In this document: in pieces, positions 16,398-23,533 of the stretch
Layout: every line of letters begins with the position of its first letter
Position numbering within the stretch: position 1 is the stretch's first letter
The notes under the pieces: generated by a model
The model's database searches: none
The model's input: the letters and a program-made list of their open reading frames with translations, nothing else
Told to the model about the DNA's origin: nothing
Made by a program: the position numbers and the translations under genes
Assembly (NCBI GenBank): GCA_964588495.1
Contig: CAZPPS010000008.1
Span: 19,426-83,425, forward strand
Length of the DNA: 64,000 nt
Source: CAVPKN01 sp964588495
GTDB lineage: Bacteria; Chlamydiota; Chlamydiia; Chlamydiales; JAAKFR01
Direction of reading: 5' to 3'

Positions 16398-16868
16398 ATG
16401 AAAAAGATTGAAGTTTTTGAAAATCGACCTGAAAATTTCTGTCCGTCAGTAGAGGTTGCGGCCTGTTATGTTGAAGTTAATGGACACATTTTGCTCCTTC
16501 AAAGCGGACTTAAGAAAGAAGAAAAAGGCTTGTGGGGTGTACCGGCAGGAAAGCTTGAAAAAGAGGAGACCCCTATTCAAGCAGCTTCTCGTGAATTACT
16601 TGAAGAGACCGCGATTTCCATTGTAGAACCGGCGCATTTTATCCATTTGGGCTGTTTGTACATGCGCAAGCCGAACCTTGAATACATCTACCATTTGTTC
16701 CAAGTTTGTTTATTTGAAAATACGCCCCCCGTTTGCCTATCTGAAGAGCATCAATCCTTTGGATGGTTTGCAATGGAAAATCTGCATCAAGTGGCCTGGA
16801 TGACAGGGGCAAAAGAAGGACTTGATCATTACAAAAAAAAGCTAGCTCAACCTAAAGGAATGAGCTAG
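16398..16868 (+). CDS. NUDIX hydrolase
   Basis: A 156-residue NUDIX protein. The box runs from Gly51 (GKLEKEETPIQAASRELLEE): G-x5-E57, x7, R65-E66-x2-E69-E70. The usual Gly after the glutamates is replaced by Ala72, which many members tolerate. It would hydrolyse a nucleoside diphosphate linked to another group. The substrate is unclear, although the short N-terminus and MutT-like core suggest a housecleaning role. A MITE ends nine bases before the ATG, so the native promoter and ribosome site have been displaced or are supplied by the element; no clear Shine-Dalgarno remains. Its 3' coding end contains the terminator hairpin of the convergent CsbD gene. Confidence 0.88.
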   Translation: MKKIEVFENRPENFCPSVEVAACYVEVNGHILLLQSGLKKEEKGLWGVPAGKLEKEETPIQAASRELLEETAISIVEPAHFIHLGCLYMRKPNLEYIYHLFQVCLFENTPPVCLSEEHQSFGWFAMENLHQVAWMTGAKEGLDHYKKKLAQPKGMS

Positions 16869-16869
16869 C
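16833..16869 (-). terminator. Terminator of the CsbD gene, embedded in the NUDIX 3' end
   Basis: GCTAGCTCA / TGAGCTAGC (9-bp stem) is followed on the minus strand by eight Ts (16840 to 16833). The hairpin encodes the last residues of the NUDIX protein. Confidence 0.8.
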
Positions 16870-16885
16870 ACAAAATAAATGAGAT

Positions 16886-17146
16886 CTATTGTTTGTTTTT
16901 GTCATCAACGCTGCATCCGCAACTATCACATCCAGTTGTTTTTGCAAGCTCTTTTTCTTGTTCCATTTTGTTTAATTCAGCTTCGGCCTGCTCTTGGGTT
17001 AGGCCGTATTTTTTTTGCAACAAACCAATCAACTGGTCTTTTTTACCCTCGACTTGAGTGAGCTCATCATCAGTTAGTTTACCATATTTTTCTTTGAGAA
17101 TCCCTTTGACCTCATTCCATTTACCTGAAAGAAAATCCTTATTCAT
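16886..17146 (-). CDS. CsbD-like stress protein
   Basis: An 86-residue protein. MNKDFLSGKWNEVKGILKEKYGKL and LTDDELTQVEGKKDQLIGLLQKKYG match the CsbD family, small general-stress proteins of unknown biochemical role. Relative to the family it has an extra C-terminal tail with CDSCGCS (about 73-79), which might bind metal or form disulfides. AGGAGG (revcomp of cctcct, 17151-17156) precedes the ATG. It is divergent from the YciE-like gene 200 bases away, another stress-associated protein, so shared stress control is plausible. Confidence 0.85.
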   Translation of the reverse strand: MNKDFLSGKWNEVKGILKEKYGKLTDDELTQVEGKKDQLIGLLQKKYGLTQEQAEAELNKMEQEKELAKTTGCDSCGCSVDDKNKQ

Positions 17147-17352
17147 AAAACCCTCCTTGAACGCTCAAATAATTATTAAAAAACCATAAATAGACAGGAT
17201 TAATTGAAGTAGAAAACCACTTCTCCACGCCTTCAGTTTATCTCTAAACTTATTAATATTCAATAATTTAATTGATAAAAATCGAAAATCATATATAATC
17301 AAAATCAGAATAATTGAGACATTTGCGATTTCTATAAAAAATGGAGAAATCT

Positions 17353-17901
17353 ATGAAAAAATCATTTTTTTACCAATTCTTTTTAGAGTTTATTCAAGAC
17401 ATCTATGATGCTGAAAAGCAGATCATCGAAGCTATGCCCACTATGATTCAAGCAGCAACAAACAAAGATCTGAAAGAAGGGCTCACTGAACATTTTGAAG
17501 AGACTAAAGATCAAGTCAACAGACTTGAAATTATCTTTAATTTGCTTGAAGAAAAGCCATTCCGCAAAAAATGCAAAGGGATGGAAGGTGTTCTCCTTGA
17601 AGGGAAAGAATTTTTGCAGGAAGCAGGAATGTCCCCAGCAGTTAAAGACTGTTTCATCATTATTGCAGCTCAAAAAGTGGAACATTATGAAATTGCCAGC
17701 TACGGCTCTGCTCTTGCTTTAGCTAAACATATGAGATCAGCATCTGATGACAAAGAATACGAAGACATTTGCGACTTATTGGAAGAGAGCATTAAAGAAG
17801 AAAAAAATGCTGACAAAACTCTCACTAAAGTTGCCGAGGGCAAACTATTTACAATCGGAGTGAACGAAGAAATCGAAGAAGAGATCAAGCAAAAAGCTTA
17901 A
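17353..17901 (+). CDS. YciE/YciF-type DUF892 ferritin-like protein
   Basis: 182 residues from the ATG at 17353; GGAG at 17343-17346 is well placed for this start and overlaps the alternative ATG at 17341. FIQDIYDAEKQIIEAMP, HFEETKDQVNRLE, AAQKVEHYEIASYGSA and EESIKEEKNADKTL supply the Glu/His residues of a four-helix ferritin-like di-iron bundle (DUF892). Such proteins are induced by stress in other bacteria and may scavenge peroxide or store metal. It is single, with a strong terminator, and divergent from csbD. Confidence 0.88.
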   Translation: MKKSFFYQFFLEFIQDIYDAEKQIIEAMPTMIQAATNKDLKEGLTEHFEETKDQVNRLEIIFNLLEEKPFRKKCKGMEGVLLEGKEFLQEAGMSPAVKDCFIIIAAQKVEHYEIASYGSALALAKHMRSASDDKEYEDICDLLEESIKEEKNADKTLTKVAEGKLFTIGVNEEIEEEIKQKA

Positions 17902-17916
17902 ATGCAGCCCTGAGTC

Positions 17917-17968
17917 GTGTGCTCGAAAATTCCACAAATGTAGTTTTTTCGAGCACACTTATTTTAAC
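17917..17968. terminator. Terminator after the YciE-like gene
   Basis: GTGTGCTCGAAAA pairs with TTTTTTCGAGCACAC across a 14-base loop, followed by TTATTTT. It may also serve the convergent broken SDR gene. Confidence 0.75.
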
Positions 17969-17978
17969 CTGGGTTCTG

Positions 17979-18962
17979 TTAACAGTTAATAATCGAGCCT
18001 CCATTCGGATGCAATATCTGTCCCGAAAAATAGGAAGCGTCATCCGAGGCTAAAATACAAAACAAGGGGCTACCTCTTCTGGCTGTCCCGCTCTTTTCAT
18101 AGGTGTATTGGCGCCAAATGTTTCCACTTTTTCCTCGGGGAACGTTGATGGAATTAATGGCGTCCAAATGGGTCCCGGAGCGACAACGTTTACTCTGATG
18201 TTCTTTTCAATCCAGGATAAAGACAGCGACCGTGTAAAAGCAACTATGGCCCCTTTTGTGGAAGAATAGTCAATCAACGTCGGATTGCCCTTGTAGGCTG
18301 TAACTGAAGTTGTATTGATCACAATCCCCCCATTTTTAAAGTGGGGCACACAGGCTTGCACCATGTAAAACATGGAAAAAATATTGGTTTTAAAAGTTTT
18401 AAGGAGCTGCTCTTCGCTGATCTCTTCGATATTTTTTTAGGAAATTGACAAGCCGCGTTATTGATCAAGATATCAAGCTTTCCAAATTCGTTGACCGCTA
18501 GATCAACTGCTTTTTCACAAAATGATTTTTCCCCTACATCTCCAGCAATCGCAAGACACTTACGACCTTCTTTTTCGACCAATTTTTTCGTCTCTTCAGC
18601 ATCTTGATGTTCATCTAAGTAAACAATGGCAACATCGGCTCCTTCACGCGCATAAAAAATGGCAACAGCTCTTCCAATCCCACTGTCTCCTCCTGTGATC
18701 AGGCTATTCTGCCTTTCAGTTTGCCGCTTCCTTTATATTTTTCATCCTCAGATTGTGGTCGGGGCTGCATCTCAGATTCAACGCCAGGCTGTCTCTGTTG
18801 CCGTTGTGGAGGAAGCAGATGATAAAAAGTAGAATTGATTTCTACCGTTTCAAAATGTTGCGCTTAAAACTCTAACCAATCAGATGGGGGACGCCCCTGA
18901 TAAAAGCTGTCCCAATGAAAATAAAACCAGCCCGAAGTTCCAATATGGATCTTTGCTTTCAT
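17979..18962 (-). pseudogene. Broken short-chain dehydrogenase joined to a DUF72 N-terminus
   Basis: Read from 18962, MKAKIHIGTSGWFYFHWDSFY is the start of a DUF72 (YecE-like) protein. A TAA stop interrupts it at EF-stop-AQHFETVEINSTFYHLLPP. In the same frame it then joins RQPGVESEMQPRPQ, the N-terminus of a YhdF-like SDR. The SDR continues through TGGDSGIGRA (NADP site), NNAACQ, TTSVTAYKG, DYSSTKGAI (catalytic Tyr-x3-Lys) and SDDASYFSGQILH. Three single-base length changes break it, near 18702 (C lost), 18431-18438 (A-run) and 18051-18055 (T lost). A functional protein is unlikely unless some are sequencing errors. No such gene remains intact nearby. Confidence 0.85.
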
Positions 18963-19130
18963 GCCCTTTATTTAGCATGTCACATGCCACGTGATATAAA
19001 AATAACAAGGAAGCGTGTCCTTAACTAACTGGAAACTGTGCATACCCAGTTGAAAAAAAAAGAGCCTTAAGAAGAAAAGTTTACATGCACTTTCTTGTCT
19101 TCGCTGCCTATTTGTCACCGAAAATATAAG

Positions 19131-19967
19131 TCAGTTCTTTTCCAAGATCAAGATGGCATCAGAGACTGCCCTTTGTCTTCTAACACCTCCGTCTTTCTCG
19201 TCCCCATCACCTGTCGGATTGTTAATGACTTGACCATTAAAAAACATGGTAGAAGAGCCTCCCCCATCCAAATTCAGGGCATCGACACAACCTAAACTCT
19301 GCATAAAGTCGGCTAGTTCCTCTATGGTCATTCCTAGACTCAACTCAGGTTGCTTCCCATCGATAACCACAAAAACCCAATTACCGTTACTGAGAATTCC
19401 GATAGCTGTGCGTGCATGTCTTCTGGAAAGAAAGTCTTCTTTAGTTTCCTCTATCGAAAAATCTGTGATCTTCTGACTCTTTTGAATAAGAAGTGGCGTA
19501 CCGCCCACAATGTAATCTAAAGCATCCCATTGCTGATCATGTGTGGCTCCAGTCTGAGAGTCCACATGAAAATCAATGCCCTCCAAATGCGTCAAGACAC
19601 GGTCGAAAAGAACCTCTCGTGCATTCCAACCAATCGCACCTCTTGGTTTGAGAGGTAGCCCATACCATGTCCCCTGGATTTTTAAAATCCCGCAAGGGGC
19701 CCCATCGTGATAGCCCCCGATTTCAAAAAATCCCCCATTGACAGCAGCAGTTGCTGCTCTTCTTGAAGCAAGGGATAAAACTGTTTCCCGTCCGACACAT
19801 TTATCCAAAGCCCGGGCCGAAATAATCTCAAATTTTTGAGAATCCACTTCAAGGACATGTATGGAAAGAGGGAGATCAGTCCCGATATGCCGATAATCGA
19901 TTCCAACAGGCGTTGTGAATGAACAAAGGAATAGCGAGCAGGCAAAAAATAAAGTAAAAATCCTCAT
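19131..19967 (-). CDS. Secreted phosphodiester glycosidase (NAGPA domain)
   Basis: A 278-residue protein with signal peptide MRIFTLFFACSLFLCSFTTP. The NAGPA/DUF2233 domain covers the rest: AAVNGGFFEIGGYHDGAP (about 75), RRHARTAIGI (about 182) and ALNLDGGGSSTMFFNG (about 232), ending RAVSDAILI. In mammals this domain uncovers mannose-6-phosphate on lysosomal enzymes; bacterial members are exported phosphodiester glycosidases, some acting on wall polymers. The start ATG overlaps the ancestral stop of the upstream HAD gene (ATGA), so the two formed an operon. Export suggests an envelope or host-glycan target. Confidence 0.85.
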   Translation of the reverse strand: MRIFTLFFACSLFLCSFTTPVGIDYRHIGTDLPLSIHVLEVDSQKFEIISARALDKCVGRETVLSLASRRAATAAVNGGFFEIGGYHDGAPCGILKIQGTWYGLPLKPRGAIGWNAREVLFDRVLTHLEGIDFHVDSQTGATHDQQWDALDYIVGGTPLLIQKSQKITDFSIEETKEDFLSRRHARTAIGILSNGNWVFVVIDGKQPELSLGMTIEELADFMQSLGCVDALNLDGGGSSTMFFNGQVINNPTGDGDEKDGGVRRQRAVSDAILILEKN

Positions 19968-20623
19968 AATGCTTGAATTTTTTGGTGAATCAACTCCATT
20001 TTATCAAAAATGTGCGTTGCATTTGATTGGATGATTTTTTCCAGGCGCTCCGGGGTTTAGTGTTTTCCACCGCAAAAAGCCCAGACATCCATACCAGCTT
20101 TTTGAGCCGCTTGAATTCCATGAATGCTATCCTCAATCACAAGGCACTTGGAAGGTGCTATCCCCATTTGCTCTGCGGCATATAAAAAAATGTCGGGGGC
20201 CGGCTTGGCATGTTGCACGCATTCCCGTCCATAAACGCGCCCTTGGACCAAAGAAATGAGCCCCGCAAGAGTGAGTGTGAGTTCTAAACGGGCCGCATCG
20301 CTGCTGGAAGCGACACAATAGGGCACTTTAAGACCTTGAATGAGCTCCTTAACTCCTTTAATGGGAAGAAGACGTTCTTCGAATTCCTTCTGATAGCCTA
20401 GCTCCACTTTTGGCCAAAAATTCGGTGGGATTTTGATTTTAAAGCGCTCGAATAGCTTTCGATCAACTTCTTGTGAAATGCAACCCACAGCGACATCCAT
20501 ATAATCTTCAAGAGCAAGTGTATGGCCCAATTGATTGACCGCCTCAAGATCGATTTGACAGGTCAGATACTCACTATCAATCAACACTCCATCACAATCA
20601 AAAATCACAAGTTCGTATTTCAT
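19964..20623 (-). pseudogene. HAD hydrolase (beta-phosphoglucomutase-like), C-terminus cut by a nonsense codon
   Basis: The open frame (20057-20623, 188 residues) has FDCDGVLIDS (Asp9, Asp11), VASSSDAARLEL, KPAPDIF and EDSIHGIQAAQKAGM, i.e. all four HAD motifs. It stops at TAA right after GGKH, where relatives read on with a CTPEH-like segment. Beyond the stop the same frame stays open for 30 codons (TPERLEKIIQSNATHIFDKM...) to a TGA at 19964 that overlaps the next ATG. A single base change thus removed about 31 residues. The catalytic core is complete, so a shortened enzyme could still work. The substrate is probably a small sugar phosphate. Confidence 0.8.
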
Positions 20624-20747
20624 TCGATTTCCCTCACAAATTTTAATCCATTATCTTAATCTAGTGTTTTTTAGCCCTATAAAATTTTATTTTTAAAAAT
20701 AACTTGCATTGGTTAATGTGCGATCAATAGGAAATTTGAGGTAATTT

Positions 20748-20909
20748 ATGGGTTTGATCCTTCTCATTCTTTTAATTATATTGTTATTAGGCGCTCTTCC
20801 TTCTTGGAACTATAGCAAAGGTTGGGGTTACTGGCCGTCAGGAATCCTAGGCTTGATCCTTGTCATCATTTTGATTCTCATTTTGATGAAAACAATCACA
20901 TTTATTTAA
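20748..20909 (+). CDS. DUF3309 small membrane protein
   Basis: A 53-residue protein reading MGLILLILLIILLLGALPSW, NYSKGWGYWPSG and a second hydrophobic stretch LGLILVIILILILM. The central ALPxWxYSxGWGYxPSG pattern flanked by two helices defines DUF3309, of unknown function and common in bacteria. GAGGT lies seven bases before the ATG. It is single. An imperfect 14-bp hairpin (GCGTTCATTATGTT / AACATAATGAGCGC, about 20918-20977) follows and may end transcription. Confidence 0.8.
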   Translation: MGLILLILLIILLLGALPSWNYSKGWGYWPSGILGLILVIILILILMKTITFI

Positions 20910-21138
20910 TCTTTTCTTGCGTTCATTATGTTGTAGAGATTATTATGTGTGCTATGAAACATAATGAGCGCACATTTTCTTTCTTGAGCGCCTGCAATGC
21001 CTCTCAGGTTATTGCTACAGTTTCATTTGTCCAAATTTCTCTTTTTCTGCTTGCGCCCCGGCAAGCGCACACATTTATTTAATTTCGATCACTTCCATAC
21101 TTAAAAAATAAATCGTTAAAAAAAAGAGGAATGACTCT

Positions 21139-21921
21139 ATGTCACAACCAATTAATTCAACTCATCCAGCTCCGACAAACTTTTTTCAAAATTTGTTTGT
21201 GGGCAGCATAGCAGGTGTTTCGGCAGTTTCAATCATACAGCCGATGATCTACTTTAAAAATGTAACTCAGGCACAAGCGGCAAACAACGCTCAAGTCGTT
21301 AAGTTTGAGAAAAATCCCGGTGCTTGGTACCGAGGTTTCTTCGGCTTTGCTTCAAGCTATGCCCCTACGATTGCCTTACAAATGGCAGCCAATGGGGTGT
21401 TCGAAAACTATTGTCATCCGTTTATGGCAGCAATGGGCGCGGGCTCGTTCTCAGCAGTTATTGCTTGCCCAGCGGAATTGATGATGACCCAACAACAACA
21501 GACGGGTGAAACGTTTTGGAAAACTGCAGCTTATGTCTTTAAAAATCATGGAATTCAAGGATTTTATCGGGCAGCTTTAGAAACTTCCATTCGTGAAGCC
21601 GTATTTACCGGAGCCTATCTTGGAGCGGCTCCCGTATTGAAAGAAAAAATGCGAGCCTATGGGATGAATGAGTGGGTCGCTCAAATTCTCGCAGGATGCA
21701 TTGCAGGAACCATTGCAGCTGCTGTCAGCCAACCGTTTGATACCTTCAAAACGCAGAAGCAAAGCAACTTTGCATTGAAAATGTCGATAAAACAAGGCAT
21801 TTGTCAAAAAACAGCATTTGCCGGCTTCAAATGGAGAGTCAGAATGATCATCATAGCCACAATTGTCATGTCTTTGGTCAAAGAAAAGCTTAACGGCCAA
21901 ATAAATAACTCCCGCAGCTAA
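21139..21921 (+). CDS. Mitochondrial carrier family (SLC25-like) protein
   Basis: 260 residues with the threefold repeat of eukaryotic mitochondrial carriers. Each third opens with the Px[DE]xx[KR] signature or a relic of it: QPMIYFK (35-40, acid replaced by Ile), CPAELMMTQQQ (111-120, basic residue lost) and QPFDTFKTQKQ (199-208, intact). After the first two come the GxxG-type matrix motifs WYRGFFGF (63-70) and GIQGFYRA (138-145). Six amphipathic helices are predicted. At 260 residues it is shorter than typical carriers (about 300). Such proteins are almost exclusively eukaryotic; LncP, an exported Legionella effector, is a known bacterial case. It could act in the bacterial membrane or be exported to host mitochondria. 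A terminator follows. Confidence 0.82.
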   Translation: MSQPINSTHPAPTNFFQNLFVGSIAGVSAVSIIQPMIYFKNVTQAQAANNAQVVKFEKNPGAWYRGFFGFASSYAPTIALQMAANGVFENYCHPFMAAMGAGSFSAVIACPAELMMTQQQQTGETFWKTAAYVFKNHGIQGFYRAALETSIREAVFTGAYLGAAPVLKEKMRAYGMNEWVAQILAGCIAGTIAAAVSQPFDTFKTQKQSNFALKMSIKQGICQKTAFAGFKWRVRMIIIATIVMSLVKEKLNGQINNSRS

Positions 21922-21926
21922 CCCTA

Positions 21927-21958
21927 AAGGCCTCCCTCACAAGATGGAGGCCTTTTTT
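21927..21958 (+). terminator. Terminator of the mitochondrial-carrier-like gene
   Basis: AAGGCCTCC / GGAGGCCTT (9-bp stem) is followed by six Ts. The same hairpin is duplicated at 23385-23418. Confidence 0.85.
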
Positions 21959-22401
21959 AATGGCACGTCTCACCAAGGAGCAAGCATCCTAACCTTATCA
22001 ATTAACCCTTTCAATTGATCATACGGTATTTTTTTACAGTCTTCAATTTGGTCTCAATCGCACGATTTTTCCGTATAACTGAGTTTCTTAAGGTGTGGAC
22101 TATCACACTCAGGAGTCGCAAATAATTAAAAATTAAGATCTAATGGAATGTGGCGATTCTTTCCCTCCTTCAATGGGCAAAAAGATTGATAATTTTGAGA
22201 ATAGCCGCATTCATACGCTTGTTTTACGGTAAAAAACCCGTTGTCGGTCTGCTCTCTCAAATAGCTGATTTTGGTTTCCTGTGTACGCAAGTGCTCTAAA
22301 ATCAATGGATTGTCGAAGACATTTGAATATTGAAATCGCTTGAATTACATTCATATTTTTTTGTACAATGGTTCCTTAACATCCTTTCTAAGGTTTTTTT
22401 T
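21959..22401. other. Intergenic stretch with a possible minus-strand gene remnant
   Basis: No intact gene is seen. On the minus strand, 22344-22126 stays open for 72 codons without a start codon and reads protein-like (FQYSNVFDNPLILEHLRTQ ... CPLKEGKNRHIPLDLNF, then TAA). It may be the 3' end of a lost gene. No known family is recognised. Confidence 0.4.
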
Positions 22402-22440
22402 ATGAATTTAATACAGGCTGGTGCCATTACCGCGCCATGA
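22402..22440 (+). CDS. Possible 12-codon leader peptide overlapping the phosphorylase start
   Basis: ATG at 22402 follows AAGG by nine bases and encodes MNLIQAGAITAP. Its TGA overlaps the ATG of the phosphorylase (ATGA at 22437-22440). The phosphorylase itself has no ribosome site, so translation may be coupled to this upstream frame. Confidence 0.35.
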   Translation: MNLIQAGAITAP

Positions 22441-23249
22441 CTTCTTCAATAACAAATGGGTATGCCCTTCAAACAGAACCTCTGGTTACTGCGAGCAAGT
22501 ACCTTCAATATAAAAAAAATAACGGTCATATCGTGGAATTCACTCCACCTAATATAGTGCTTATTTGTTACCAGCAGAGCACATTAGATTATTTTTTGAA
22601 CTCTAATCTGAAAATTCACCAATCTCACTCATTTTCAAACTTATATTTGTCTGAAAACGGAAAAGTGGGCATTCTTGGTGGCTGGGGAATTGGAGCACCC
22701 GCTCTTGCGGTAAAAATGGAACAATTAATAGCTTTGGGAGTTAAAAAATTCATAGCAGTAGGCACTGCAGGCACTCTCATGAATAAACATCCTATCGGCA
22801 GTTATATTGTATCTCCAAAAGCACTAGCTGAAGATGGGGTTGCACACCTCTATTTAAAAAAGGACATGGACGCCGCGGAAGCAAGCGAATATATGCTTTC
22901 CTCCTGGGAAAGTTTTATGAAAAATCATTCTCTCCCCAATTTTCATAAAGCTTGTGCATGGAGTTTTTCTGCGATATTTAGAGAAACGCCAGCAGATATA
23001 AAACGCGTCACAAACCAGGGATATGATGTTGTAGAAATGGAAGCTGCCACCCTGTATGCGATTGGTAAAGAGAAAGGTGTAGAAACGGTATCACTCTTCG
23101 TCATCAGCGACTCGATGGACTTGACAACATGGACTCCTCATATCAAAGAATCAGTTGTCAGAAACAATTTGCATCAATTAGCAAAATGGGCACTAGACTA
23201 TTGTTGTGAATCATCGGATAATTTTGCAAAAAATGCCGTGACAGATTGA
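22437..23249 (+). CDS. Nucleoside phosphorylase family protein
   Basis: A 270-residue protein of the PNP/UDP phosphorylase superfamily, which cleaves nucleosides with phosphate. GGWGIGAPALAVKMEQLIALG (about 80-100), FIAVGTAGTL (phosphate-site glycine segment) and DVVEMEAATLYAIG (about 200, with the substrate-binding EMEA) followed by SLFVISDS are visible. The sequence resembles uridine phosphorylase more than MTA/SAH nucleosidases, but the base specificity cannot be stated. It would let an intracellular bacterium salvage host nucleosides. It lies between the two copies of the carrier-gene 3' end, so it may have arrived or moved with that duplication. Confidence 0.85.
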   Translation: MTSSITNGYALQTEPLVTASKYLQYKKNNGHIVEFTPPNIVLICYQQSTLDYFLNSNLKIHQSHSFSNLYLSENGKVGILGGWGIGAPALAVKMEQLIALGVKKFIAVGTAGTLMNKHPIGSYIVSPKALAEDGVAHLYLKKDMDAAEASEYMLSSWESFMKNHSLPNFHKACAWSFSAIFRETPADIKRVTNQGYDVVEMEAATLYAIGKEKGVETVSLFVISDSMDLTTWTPHIKESVVRNNLHQLAKWALDYCCESSDNFAKNAVTD

Positions 23250-23288
23250 CGTAATTCTTTTGACCCATGCTAAGAATTAGTGGCTAGC

Positions 23289-23384
23289 TTCAAATAGAGA
23301 GTGGGGGTGGTCATCCCCATTTGTGAGGTCACGTGTCAAAGAAAAGCTTAACGACCAAATAAATGACTCCCACAGCTAACCCAA
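23289..23384 (+). pseudogene. Degenerate second copy of the carrier-gene 3' end
   Basis: About 130 bases including the following terminator match 21831-21958: GTCAAAGAAAAGCTTAACG, CCAAATAAAT and the AAGGCCTCC hairpin are shared. The coding part is scrambled upstream. Only the last ~30 codons of the carrier are represented. Confidence 0.75.
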
Positions 23385-23418
23385 AAGGCCTCCCTCACAA
23401 GATGGAGGCCTTTTTTTT
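23385..23418 (+). terminator. Duplicated carrier-type terminator, downstream of the phosphorylase
   Basis: The same AAGGCCTCC / GGAGGCCTT stem as at 21927, here with eight Ts. It probably ends phosphorylase transcription. Confidence 0.8.
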
Positions 23419-23533
23419 CGCTGAAAACTTTTAAGCACTCCCAAACAGGACCCGGCCAAATAAACGAACTTAATATAATCTTTATAGTATTGTGGTAAAA
23501 TTATGGTAGTTAAATTTTTTAAAATTTGCAGTG

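Noticed and set aside
20822..21082. 86-codon plus-strand frame after the DUF3309 gene
   Set aside because: It overlaps the DUF3309 gene in another frame and continues across the hairpin. The DUF3309 reading is the recognisable one.
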